From: Treponema sp.
Lineage (GTDB): Bacteria > Spirochaetota > Spirochaetia > Treponematales > Treponemataceae
Direction: 5' to 3'
Length of the DNA: 64,000 bases
NCBI GenBank assembly: GCA_017549025.1
Contig: JAFYWB010000029.1
Span: 1-64,000 of the forward strand
The notes under the pieces were generated by a model, which worked only from the letters and a program-made list of their open reading frames with translations, did no database searches and was not told where the DNA came from. The translations under genes and the position numbers were made by a program. Below are positions 27,230 to 35,646 of the stretch, one piece after another; position 1 is the first letter of the stretch; each line of letters begins with the position of its first letter.

Positions 27230-27847
27230 ATGATGATTGAACGAATGAATACGATGGTGCCCATTGTTGTTGAACAAACTGGTGGGCATGAGCGCTCCTA
27301 TGACATTTATTCTCGCCTGCTGAAAGATAGAATTATCTTTATTGATGGTGAAATTCATGATATGAGCGCCGACTTGATAGTAGCACAAATCCTTTTCTTG
27401 GATTCTCAGAATTCAGATAAGGATATTAGTCTGTATATCAATTCTCCTGGTGGTTCTGTAACAGCTGGGTTGGCCATTTACGACACAATTCAGTCAATTA
27501 AATGCGACACCCAGACCATTTGTCTTGGACAAGCTGCCAGTATGGCTGCCATTCTTTTGGCCAGCGGTACACCTGGAAAGCGTTTTGCCCTGCCCTCTTC
27601 CCGAGTGATGATTCATCAGCCTTGGGGTGGAGTTCAAGGGCAGGCTTCCGATATTTCCATCCAAGCAAAGGAAATCAAGCGGCTGAAGCGACTCACCATC
27701 GATTATTTTGCATCTCATACCGGTAAGGCTGCCGATGTGGTGGAGGCAGATATGGAGCGTGACTTCTATATGTCAGCCCAAGATGCACTGGAATACGGAA
27801 TCGTAGACCAGATTCTGCCACGGAGGGAACATGGCACGAAGAAATAA
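27230..27847 (+). CDS. clpP: ATP-dependent Clp protease proteolytic subunit
   Basis: 205 aa serine protease subunit that forms the double-heptamer chamber used with ClpX. Catalytic Ser104 in GQAASMAA and His129 in VMIHQPWGG, with Asp in the following ERDFYMSA region. AAGGA precedes the ATG; a second ATG follows directly, so the start may be one codon later. The 3' end overlaps clpX by 17 bp. No propeptide of notable length. Confidence 0.97.
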   Translation: MMIERMNTMVPIVVEQTGGHERSYDIYSRLLKDRIIFIDGEIHDMSADLIVAQILFLDSQNSDKDISLYINSPGGSVTAGLAIYDTIQSIKCDTQTICLGQAASMAAILLASGTPGKRFALPSSRVMIHQPWGGVQGQASDISIQAKEIKRLKRLTIDYFASHTGKAADVVEADMERDFYMSAQDALEYGIVDQILPRREHGTKK

Positions 27848-29075
27848 CGGACAATTCTGTTCTTTTTGCGGAAAACCTGCTGAACAGAGTCGTCGCATGG
27901 TGTCTGGCCCCAACGATATTTACATCTGTAATCAATGTGTAGCTGTTTGCCAGAGTATTCTGGAAGATGAGGAGATGGACTTAGAGCCCATTGAGTTGGG
28001 TGATGTTCCCACACCAAAGCAATTCAAGGAGTATCTTGATCAGTATGTTATTGGTCAAGATTATGCCAAGAAGGCTTTGGCCGTGGCTGTATACAATCAC
28101 TACAAACGAATGGCCATGCCTAAGTCTGCCGATTCTGACGTGCAGCTGGAAAAATCAAATATCCTGTTGATTGGTCCCACTGGTTCTGGAAAGACTTTGC
28201 TGGCAAAAACCCTTGCTCAGCGCTTGAAGGTGCCCTTTGCGATCGCTGATGCCACTACCTTGACAGAAGCTGGTTACGTAGGTGAGGACGTTGAAAACGT
28301 ATTGCTGAAGCTCATTAACGCAGCAGATGGTAATGTAGCAGCAGCTCAGCGTGGAATCATCTTCATTGACGAAATTGACAAGATTGCTCGCAAGTCTGAA
28401 AACACATCCATTACACGAGATGTTTCTGGCGAGGGTGTTCAACAGGCATTGCTGAAGATTATCGAGGGAACTAAGGCCAGCGTTCCTCCTCAGGGTGGAA
28501 GAAAACATCCCAATCAGGAAATGATTGAGATTGACACTACCAATATCCTGTTCATTTGTGGTGGAGCCTTTGTGGGCTTGGACAGCATTATCGAAACACG
28601 TGTTGCTGAGCGAACCATGGGCTTTGGAAGCAGTTCCAAGGATTTGGATGAGGATGCCAAGGCCGAGCTCTTGAACAAGGTTATCCCCGATGACTTGGTT
28701 AAATTCGGTTTAATTCCAGAAATTATCGGACGTATGCCAATTTCTGTGGCTTTGAAAGAACTGACTAAGGATGACCTTAAGATGATTCTTACTGAGCCAA
28801 AAAATGCCATTACAAAGCAGTATCAGACTTCCTTTGCCATAGACAATGTGGAGTTGGAGTTTACTGATGGTGCTATTGATGCCATTGCCGAAACTGCCAT
28901 TCGCCACAAAACAGGTGCCCGTGGTTTGCGTGCCATTGTGGAAAAAATGCTCTTGGATGTGATGTTCGAGATTCCTTCTATTCCTGGAAATAGAAAACTC
29001 ACCATTACAAAAGAAATGGTGGAAAACAATAAGGTTGAAGCAACACTGTTGCTGGAAGACCAGAAAACTGCCTAA
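27831..29075 (+). CDS. clpX: Clp protease ATPase subunit ClpX
   Basis: 414 aa AAA+ unfoldase. The N-terminal zinc-binding domain has Cys10, Cys13, Cys33 and Cys36; Walker A is GPTGSGKT near residue 114, with Walker [11 protein letters not shown]. The ClpP-docking loop reads MGFGSS (IGF in E. coli). [14 protein letters not shown] is the sensor 2 region. ATG lies inside the end of clpP (17-bp overlap); GGAGG precedes it. Last gene of the operon, before the terminator at 29093-29149. Confidence 0.97.
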   Translation: MARRNNGQFCSFCGKPAEQSRRMVSGPNDIYICNQCVAVCQSILEDEEMDLEPIELGDVPTPKQFKEYLDQYVIGQDYAKKALAVAVYNHYKRMAMPKSADSDVQLEKSNILLIGPTGSGKTLLAKTLAQRLKVPFAIADATTLTEAGYVGEDVENVLLKLINAADGNVAAAQRGIIFIDEIDKIARKSENTSITRDVSGEGVQQALLKIIEGTKASVPPQGGRKHPNQEMIEIDTTNILFICGGAFVGLDSIIETRVAERTMGFGSSSKDLDEDAKAELLNKVIPDDLVKFGLIPEIIGRMPISVALKELTKDDLKMILTEPKNAITKQYQTSFAIDNVELEFTDGAIDAIAETAIRHKTGARGLRAIVEKMLLDVMFEIPSIPGNRKLTITKEMVENNKVEATLLLEDQKTA

Positions 29076-29092
29076 AAAAATTACGGCAAAAG

Positions 29093-29149
29093 AAAAGCCA
29101 TGAAAAAGCAGGATTTTAGGTGAATCGGTGCTTTTCATGGCTTTTTTTT
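29093..29149. terminator. Bidirectional intrinsic terminator
   Basis: AAAAGCCATGAAAAAGCA (29093-29110) pairs with TGCTTTTCATGGCTTTT (from 29129), followed by a T-run; T-rich DNA also follows on the minus strand, serving the convergent glycosyltransferase gene. Confidence 0.85.
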
Positions 29150-29184
29150 ATACTATTTGATTCAAATCTATTAAAATAGCACTA

Positions 29185-30306
29185 TCACGAGTTTTTCGTG
29201 GCAGAAAGCAATATCTCTAAGGTTCTCGTGGCAGTTCTTTCCCAAGAAAAACGGCGAGTCCAATCCAATCCACCTTCTACCAGCTTGCTTCTCAGCTCCT
29301 TGTCAGAAACAATTCGCTCAAGGGCAGCAGCTGATTCTTCTACATTGTCTGGATTAAAATACAAGGCATGGGAGCCAGCAATCTCTGGTAAGGCCCCTTC
29401 CTTAGAGCAGGCCACAGGGATGCCACAGGCCATTGCTTCCAAAACGGGCAAGCCGACACCTTCGTTTACCGAAGGAACAATGCACGCATCAGCATTGGAA
29501 TAAAGCTGAGGAAGATGCTCGTGGGGAAAATAGCCAGTGAGGAAAATATCAGAGGCATAGGGAGATGCTGCTGATTCTTCATGAACCTGCTGGGAATAGG
29601 AGTCTGCACTACCAGCGAGTACCAATCGATGGGGCAAGCCGGTTTTTTCCTTAAACCGTGAAAAGGCACGAATCAGCTCAATATGCTTTTTCAAGTGGTT
29701 TTGCAAACGAGAAGCGTAGATAAAATAGGGCTTTTTGATGGCAAAGGGTTTTATGTCGATGATATCGCCCTCAAAATCGGCTTGAGGATAGAACAGGCTA
29801 TGATTAATACCGTTATGGACCACATCGATTTTATCTGCTGAAATTCCCAAATGAACCATATCCTTTTTAATAAATTGGCTCGCAGCAATGATTCTGGTGC
29901 ATTTGTTCAAGGCAGTTTTAATTTGAAGACCCTGCAAGGCATTCTTAAACTCAGGGAGCTCGGACACCACCTCGTTTACCACCACAATTCCAGGCTTTTT
30001 ATAGCTGGTGGGGGCAAAACGAGGACCGCCTGCGTAAAAGGTAACGTCATAGCCCTGCTTGGCAACAAAGCTAGCACAGCGGGAAGAATGCCACAAAAAC
30101 TCTGCCACCGCACTATCGGGAATAGCAACAGTAGTATAGGAAAAATTTCCAGTTTTGGAGATATATGTGTATTTGTCGATTTTGGAACCGAAAAGATGGA
30201 AGTGTAAATTATCGTCTTTGGGTAAATTCGCAATCAAGGACATGAGATACAGCCCCACTCCTGACTGCCCATGGCCACAGCCAAAGGTGTCTATACCTAT
30301 CTTCAT
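29185..30306 (-). CDS. Glycosyltransferase family 4 (GT-B fold)
   Basis: 373 aa. The N-terminus MKIGIDTFGCGHGQSGVGLY holds the glycine-rich acceptor loop; VVHNGINHSLFYP and PYFIYASRLQNHLKKH open the C-terminal nucleotide-sugar domain, and NEGVGLPVLEAMACGIPV is the E(x7)E-type donor motif of GT4 enzymes. Such enzymes use UDP- or GDP-sugars to build glycans or glycolipids; acceptor unknown. Soluble, no membrane span. It is divergent from the helicase gene across a 46-bp spacer with back-to-back promoters, and has no ribosome-binding site: TACAAT lies 7 nt before ATG. Confidence 0.88.
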   Translation of the reverse strand: MKIGIDTFGCGHGQSGVGLYLMSLIANLPKDDNLHFHLFGSKIDKYTYISKTGNFSYTTVAIPDSAVAEFLWHSSRCASFVAKQGYDVTFYAGGPRFAPTSYKKPGIVVVNEVVSELPEFKNALQGLQIKTALNKCTRIIAASQFIKKDMVHLGISADKIDVVHNGINHSLFYPQADFEGDIIDIKPFAIKKPYFIYASRLQNHLKKHIELIRAFSRFKEKTGLPHRLVLAGSADSYSQQVHEESAASPYASDIFLTGYFPHEHLPQLYSNADACIVPSVNEGVGLPVLEAMACGIPVACSKEGALPEIAGSHALYFNPDNVEESAAALERIVSDKELRSKLVEGGLDWTRRFSWERTATRTLEILLSATKNS

Positions 30307-30352
30307 GTATATAATTGTAGCACATCAAATAAAAATATGCTATAGTACCCTC
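30307..30352. promoter_or_regulatory. Compact divergent promoter pair, both predicted leaderless
   Basis: Minus strand: TACAAT at 30314-30319, 7 nt before the glycosyltransferase ATG. Plus strand: TATAGT at 30341-30346, 6 nt before the helicase ATG. The two -10 boxes are 21 bp apart and each lies at the -35 position of the other; the -35 slots read TAGCAT and TAGCAC. Neither gene has a Shine-Dalgarno sequence. Confidence 0.6.
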
Positions 30353-31576
30353 ATGAATGAAACCACCAACACAGTAGCCCAATTCCAAGACTTGGGAATA
30401 CAAGAACAGCTGCTTGAAAAGCTCTCTACTCTATCCATTACCACTCCCACCAAGGTTCAATCTCAAACTATTCCTGCCTTGAATCAGGGGAAATCCCTTA
30501 TCTTTCAGTCTGAAACTGGTACTGGAAAAACCTTTGCCTATTTGCTGCCTCTACTGCAGAAAATCGATGAAACAATTAGTCAAACACAGCTAGTGATTGT
30601 GGCTCCCACCCACGAGCTGGCTTCTCAAATTAAGTCCCAGATTCAGCTGGTGACAGATATTCCTGCAGTGTTGCTGATTGGAGGAGCTCCCATCAAGCGG
30701 CAGGTGGAAATGCTGAAGAAAAAGCCCCTAATTGTAGTGGGTGGTCCAGCCCGATTGATGGAGCTGGTGTATCTGAAAAAATTGAAGGTGCATCAGGTGA
30801 AGTCCATTGTACTGGATGAGGTAGACAGGCTTTTGTCCCCAGAGCTACGGGATGAAACTGCTGCTTTTTGTCAATCGCTGCCTGCAAATGTGCAGGTGGT
30901 GGCTTGCTCTGCCACAATCACTCCAAAAACAGAAAAGCTGGTTCAATCTTTAGTACAAAGCGATAACGCAGAAGCTACAACAAAAGATCCTGTAGAAAAA
31001 ATGATTCTGCCACCAGAGGATGTGTTACAGCAGAAAATCACTCATATTGCCATTTACAGTGAAAGCCGTGACAAGGTGGATACCCTGCGAAAGCTACTGG
31101 TGGCAGAACAAGAGGCTGCTAAAGCTTCCAAGCCACAGGAACCAGTTTTACCCATGAAGGCTATTGTTTTTACTGCTCGCCCTGCTGACGTGGAGATTTT
31201 GCAGTCAAAGCTCAGCTATAAAAAGATTCAATGTAGCTGTCTTCATGCAAAGCAAGACAAGGTAAAACGCAAGCAGGCTCTAGATCAATTCAGAAAGGGG
31301 AGCTGTTCCATTCTCATTACTAGTGACTTAGCTGCTCGTGGTTTGGATATTCCTGACGTAACCCACATTATCCAGATGGATATGCCTTCTAATATCGACT
31401 TTTTTGTGCACCGCTCTGGACGAACAGGACGAAACGGTAGGTCTGGAACAAATATCGTTATTGGTGACGGCTACGAAATGCGTCAGCTGGCACAGGCAGA
31501 AAAGAAGCTCCATATTGTGGTGTATCCTAAGGTCTTGTACAAGGGAAAACTTGTGGCACCACAAGTCGAAGAGTAA
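30353..31576 (+). CDS. DEAD-box RNA helicase
   Basis: 407 aa from ATG at 30353; the longer open frame to 30155 crosses the promoter and the divergent gene. Motifs in order: Q-motif region TPTKVQSQTIP, Walker A SETGTGKT, APTHELA, GGPARL, DEVD (DEAD variant) in VLDEVDRL, SATITP, then TSDLAARGLDIP and HRSGRTGRNG. It unwinds RNA, likely in ribosome assembly or mRNA decay. The C-terminal extension is short and there is no RNA-binding tail. The spacer between the two RecA domains (about 185-235) is Glu/Lys rich. Confidence 0.93.
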   Translation: MNETTNTVAQFQDLGIQEQLLEKLSTLSITTPTKVQSQTIPALNQGKSLIFQSETGTGKTFAYLLPLLQKIDETISQTQLVIVAPTHELASQIKSQIQLVTDIPAVLLIGGAPIKRQVEMLKKKPLIVVGGPARLMELVYLKKLKVHQVKSIVLDEVDRLLSPELRDETAAFCQSLPANVQVVACSATITPKTEKLVQSLVQSDNAEATTKDPVEKMILPPEDVLQQKITHIAIYSESRDKVDTLRKLLVAEQEAAKASKPQEPVLPMKAIVFTARPADVEILQSKLSYKKIQCSCLHAKQDKVKRKQALDQFRKGSCSILITSDLAARGLDIPDVTHIIQMDMPSNIDFFVHRSGRTGRNGRSGTNIVIGDGYEMRQLAQAEKKLHIVVYPKVLYKGKLVAPQVEE

Positions 31577-31590
31577 AGTAGAAAACTCTG

Positions 31591-31627
31591 GGCTGTATCT
31601 TTTAATTCCATACTTTAAGATACAGCC
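31591..31627. terminator. Inverted repeat between convergent genes
   Basis: GGCTGTATCTT (31591-31601) and AAGATACAGCC (31617-31627) form a perfect 11-bp stem. No T-run follows on either strand, so termination would be weak or factor-assisted. Confidence 0.45.
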
Positions 31628-31662
31628 TATGCGTTTACGTACAAAAAAATATGCAGATTTCG

Positions 31663-32421
31663 TTACGTAACATAAAATAAGGTGCAACCATACACCTCTT
31701 CTACCCCAGCCTCCTGCAAGGCACGGGCACAGGTTTCTAAGGTAACACCTGTAGTGAGAATATCATCTATCAAAATAACTTTCTTTGGAAGTGTAAGCTT
31801 CTTTTCTGCTAACTTCTTGGAAAACTTTTTTGATAAAGAATAGGATTTCCCAAGATTGTCCAATCTCCCCTGCCTGTCCAGCTTTTTCTGCTGCTCTAGC
31901 GACTGTCGTTCCAATAACGGCAATACTTGAAATCCGTGGTAGTTTTTCAAATACTGACACAATTCCTGTACCTGATCCCAGCCCCGTTGACGTATTTTTC
32001 CTTTTCGTGGAGGAACAGGCACCAGTGGCACCTCCTTCAAATCTCCCCATTCTGATTTCAAAAAAGAAGCCATAAGCTGGGCAAGAACTGGAGAAAGCTG
32101 CCTCATTCCCGCAGTCTTCCAAGCAAAAAGCAGATCTTTTTTCCAAAGACGGTAGCTATGGATAGGAAGAACTTGCTTTGTGTGAGTCAAAAGCTGCTGA
32201 TTACGGCACAGGGTACAAATTCCAATTTCTGAAACTAATTCCTTGCCACAACAGCAGCAACGCTGGGATTTTGGTGTCCAGATAAAAAGCTTTTCCCGCT
32301 GACATTCAGGACACAGAGGAGACCAGGAGGAAAGCTTACCACAACAAAGACATTCCTGTCCTCCTGTAAAAAGGGAAAGGCAGGAAGCAAAAAAATGAGA
32401 AACCATCTGAAACATCTTCAT
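31663..32421 (-). CDS. ComF-family phosphoribosyltransferase-like protein
   Basis: 252 aa from the second ATG (32421), chosen because TATAAT (32428-32433) abuts the first ATG and would start transcription at the second. Two Cys-pair zinc sites at the N-terminus (CLCCGK...CPEC and CCCCGK...CTLC) precede a PRTase domain with the PRPP loop VILIDDILTTGVTLE. ComF proteins are linked to DNA uptake and single-stranded DNA handling in competent bacteria; in other lineages the role is unclear. RKGKIRQRGWDQ and the linker are typical. Convergent with the helicase gene. Confidence 0.9.
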   Translation of the reverse strand: MKMFQMVSHFFASCLSLFTGGQECLCCGKLSSWSPLCPECQREKLFIWTPKSQRCCCCGKELVSEIGICTLCRNQQLLTHTKQVLPIHSYRLWKKDLLFAWKTAGMRQLSPVLAQLMASFLKSEWGDLKEVPLVPVPPRKGKIRQRGWDQVQELCQYLKNYHGFQVLPLLERQSLEQQKKLDRQGRLDNLGKSYSLSKKFSKKLAEKKLTLPKKVILIDDILTTGVTLETCARALQEAGVEEVYGCTLFYVT

Positions 32422-32481
32422 ATACATATTATAGGGTTGCAGATGGCAAATTTTGACAAAACTGAGAAAAATTCTTGAAAA

Positions 32482-35112
32482 TTATTTTCCAGATAAAGCC
32501 TTTTTCCAGCGGGCAATACGGAGCAAAGCTTCTATGGGAGCCAGGTTGTCTGTGTCGGTGGAAAGAATTTCATCGAGAATCAATTCCTCATCGGAGAAGA
32601 GGCCAGGAGACTGAAATCCTACGTTTTTTAACACTGATTGGGGAGTCTGGTTTACTTGTGCCGCAGAAGATTCTACTGGTGCAACAGCTTCAACCATGGA
32701 CTCTGGAATTGCAAGGCTTCCTTTTACCTTTTGGGTAATCTCCTGCAAAAGCACCTCTGCCCGCTGAATTACCGCCTGGGGAACACCTGCTAACTGAGCC
32801 ACATGGATTCCATAGGAATTGGCTACAGAACCCTCCTTGATTTTTTTCAAGAAGGTAATCTGTCCTTCCTGCTCCAAAACCTCCAAACACAGGGGAAGAA
32901 GGGCGGGATGTACTAAACGGGTCAGCTCGTGGTAGTGAGTGGCAAACAGGGTGATGCAGCGAATATTGTTCAGCAAATACTCAGAAACAGCCCAAGCAAT
33001 GGATAGGCCGTCCTCCGTGGAGGTTCCTCGCCCCACCTCATCCATAATCACTAGGCTTTTTTCTGTGGCAGAACGAAGAATATGGGCTGTTTCTGTCATC
33101 TCCACCAAAAAGGTAGACTCACCACGAGCGAGGTTGTCGGAAGCACCAACTCGGCAAAAAATCTTATCTACCAAGGGAATCCGTGCAGAGCGAGCAGGAA
33201 CAAAGGAGCCAGTTTGAGCCAGCAGTGTTATTAAGGCTATTTGCCGCAAGTAGGTACTTTTTCCAGCCATGTTGGGACCAGTAATCAGGGCAAAATATTT
33301 ATCCTGTGAAAAATAGCCGTCGTTAGGAACAAATTCTCCAGAAGGAAGATGCTGCTCCACCACAGGATGACGACCAGCAACAATTTCAAAGGGACCTTCC
33401 TCCGCAATTTCTGGGGGAACCCATTGGTTAGTGACTGCAGCTTGAGCTAGGGATGCAATACAGTCGGTATAGGCAATTTCTTTGGCCACCTGAAAAAGAT
33501 AGCCAGTAAACTCTTTTATCTTGTCCCGTATCTCCAAAAAGAGGCTTCTCTCCAGCTCCACAATTCGTGTGTCCGCAGAATTCAGCTCCTGCTCCAGCTC
33601 CTGCAATCTGGCAGTAGTATATCGATTACCATTAACCATGGAGCGGCGGAGAATAAAGTGACTTGGAACCGTATCGATTTTACCGATAGAAACCTCGATA
33701 TAGTAGCCAGAAACACGATTATACCGCACCTTCAAATTTGAAATACCAGAGCTACGCCGCTCTTCTTCCACGTATTCGTCAAGAATCTGGCCAAAGTTGT
33801 CACGTACCGATTTCAGATGATCAAGTTCCTGGGACCAGCCTAATTTAATGAGATTTCCCTCTGTCAACACAATTGAAGGGTCATCAACAATACTGGCTTG
33901 TATCAAGTCTGCAATCTTTTGTGCCTCAGTAATATCGGTACCGCTACAATTCAGATGTTCGATGAGATGGTGAACTTGAAGCCATGCGTAAAGGCTAGAC
34001 TTTAGCGCCTGAAGATTTTTTCCATGAGCTCGATCCATTGCCACACGTCCAGCCAGACGCTCCAAGTCTAAAATGGAGCTTAAGCCTTCCCGAACCTCCT
34101 TCAGTAAGGATCTTTGTGATACCAGCTCTGCTACAAGCTTTTGGCGAGCCATGATTTTATCACAATCCCGTAGAGGTGAAAGAAGCCAGCTACGAATAAG
34201 CCGCTTTCCCATGGCAGTAACACCAAAGTTCAAGGTTTCAAGTAAGGTGCTGTGGACGGTACCATCACGGAGATTTGCCACCAGCTCAAGATTGCGCCGA
34301 GAAGAATCATCAATGATAACAAAGTCGCTATCCTTATACAGCTGAATTCCTGAAATGTGAGGTAGGCTTGAATTAAAATTCTTTGATAAATAATCAAGCA
34401 AAAAACCTGCAGGAGGAACTTCTGGAGAGGCTTCCGTCAAGGAAAAGGAACGAAGATTTACCGTTCTAAATTGCTCTGTCAGCCGTTTATAGGCCAAGTC
34501 AGCGGCAAAATGCCAGTCGGGATAGTAGGAAATGGAAATAGCAGGATGAGTTGCCAACACCTCCTGCACCACCTTCTGCTCCTTCAAAGACAGAGGTAAT
34601 ACCATTTCCCGGGGACTACAGCGTCCTAATTCCTTGGAAAATTCTTGGGCCATGTCACTGAGGTTCCAGCTTGTGGCAGAAAAGGCTCCCGTACTTACAT
34701 CGATAAAGGCAAAACCAGCCTTTCCTCGGCTACAAGACAAGGAAGCAAGGTAATTATGACTTGTTTGCTCCAGATACTCCTCTTCTACCGCAGTTCCTGG
34801 AGTGATGATTTCCACCACCTTTCGCTCCGCCAAGGTACGAGTATTTTGGGGCATGGAAACCTGCTCGCAAATGGCAATCTTCTTGCCAAGTCGCAACAAG
34901 CGAGCAATATAAATCTTTGATGCATGAAAAGGAATACCGCACATGGGCTGACCTGCCCTGTGAGTAAGGGTGAGATTAAGGAGACGGGAAACTTCCACTG
35001 CATCGGAATCGAACATTTCGTAGAAGTCTCCCAACCTGAAAAATAAAACCTCGTCAGGATGTTGTTCTTTGAGCCCCCGGTACTGGAGCATCATGGGGGT
35101 CAATTCAGCCAT
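32482..35112 (-). CDS. mutS: DNA mismatch repair protein MutS
   Basis: 876 aa. The N-terminal mismatch-binding Phe-x-Glu motif is in RLGDFYEMF near residue 30; the connector, core and clamp domains follow; the ATPase has Walker A GPNMAGKSTYL near 610, VDKIFCRVGASDNLARGESTF, and LVIMDEVGRGTSTEDG. The C-terminal tail ends RWKKALSGK. The ATG is 2 nt after the skp stop, so mutS belongs to the bamA operon, as in T. pallidum (TP0325-TP0328). No mutL in the window. Confidence 0.97.
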   Translation of the reverse strand: MAELTPMMLQYRGLKEQHPDEVLFFRLGDFYEMFDSDAVEVSRLLNLTLTHRAGQPMCGIPFHASKIYIARLLRLGKKIAICEQVSMPQNTRTLAERKVVEIITPGTAVEEEYLEQTSHNYLASLSCSRGKAGFAFIDVSTGAFSATSWNLSDMAQEFSKELGRCSPREMVLPLSLKEQKVVQEVLATHPAISISYYPDWHFAADLAYKRLTEQFRTVNLRSFSLTEASPEVPPAGFLLDYLSKNFNSSLPHISGIQLYKDSDFVIIDDSSRRNLELVANLRDGTVHSTLLETLNFGVTAMGKRLIRSWLLSPLRDCDKIMARQKLVAELVSQRSLLKEVREGLSSILDLERLAGRVAMDRAHGKNLQALKSSLYAWLQVHHLIEHLNCSGTDITEAQKIADLIQASIVDDPSIVLTEGNLIKLGWSQELDHLKSVRDNFGQILDEYVEEERRSSGISNLKVRYNRVSGYYIEVSIGKIDTVPSHFILRRSMVNGNRYTTARLQELEQELNSADTRIVELERSLFLEIRDKIKEFTGYLFQVAKEIAYTDCIASLAQAAVTNQWVPPEIAEEGPFEIVAGRHPVVEQHLPSGEFVPNDGYFSQDKYFALITGPNMAGKSTYLRQIALITLLAQTGSFVPARSARIPLVDKIFCRVGASDNLARGESTFLVEMTETAHILRSATEKSLVIMDEVGRGTSTEDGLSIAWAVSEYLLNNIRCITLFATHYHELTRLVHPALLPLCLEVLEQEGQITFLKKIKEGSVANSYGIHVAQLAGVPQAVIQRAEVLLQEITQKVKGSLAIPESMVEAVAPVESSAAQVNQTPQSVLKNVGFQSPGLFSDEELILDEILSTDTDNLAPIEALLRIARWKKALSGK

Positions 35113-35114
35113 GA

Positions 35115-35633
35115 CTACAATCCTAGGGCGCTAATAACCTCGTCGGTAACATCAACGGAGGGGCTATACCAAAGGATGGAGTTGGAATCCTGCAAACTCA
35201 AAATCATACTGTAGCCACCGTCTTCTGCAATCCGCTCCAAGGTACTGTAAAGTTTTTTGTAGAAGCTGTCGGAGGACTGCAAGGAACGGCGTAAGGTTTC
35301 CAGCTCCATGTTCTTGGCATTGGTGTATTCGGTGATGTACTGGGTCTTTTTTGCAATTTCTGCATCGGTGCGAACCACAGCGGCATCGTTCTTGCTCTTC
35401 TGGTATTCAGCCCGCTTTGTCTGAAGATCACGCAATTCCTGAGTAAGGCTATCAACCTCCTTCTGGAAGGCGGCCTTCTTTGACTCATAATTTCTAATAG
35501 GACCGGTATCACGGAAAAAGGATTCGTAGACACGAGAGGTATCAACTACGCCAAACTTGGTAATCTGCTGGGCACTCACCACAGCACACAAAGACACAAT
35601 ACACAGAACGGTAACAATAAATTTCTTTCTCAT
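35115..35633 (-). CDS. OmpH/Skp-like periplasmic chaperone
   Basis: 172 aa from ATG at 35633 (GGAG 9 nt upstream), 13 nt after the bamA stop. A signal peptide (RKKFIVTVLCIVSLCAVVSA) precedes FGVVDTSRVYESF, the Skp start motif, and a long coiled coil (about 45-140, LTQELRDLQTKRAEYQKSK...) that forms the tentacles of the trimer. It shields unfolded outer-membrane proteins on the way to BamA. The C-terminal end SLQDSNSILWYSPSVDVTDEVI is the usual Skp strand. Order bamA-skp matches T. pallidum TP0326-TP0327. Confidence 0.9.
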   Translation of the reverse strand: MRKKFIVTVLCIVSLCAVVSAQQITKFGVVDTSRVYESFFRDTGPIRNYESKKAAFQKEVDSLTQELRDLQTKRAEYQKSKNDAAVVRTDAEIAKKTQYITEYTNAKNMELETLRRSLQSSDSFYKKLYSTLERIAEDGGYSMILSLQDSNSILWYSPSVDVTDEVISALGL

Positions 35634-35646
35634 TATAAAAGGCTCC

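Noticed and set aside
30155-30352. N-terminal extension of the DEAD helicase frame
   Set aside because: It crosses the divergent promoter region and the glycosyltransferase start; the MNETTN start at 30353 is better supported.
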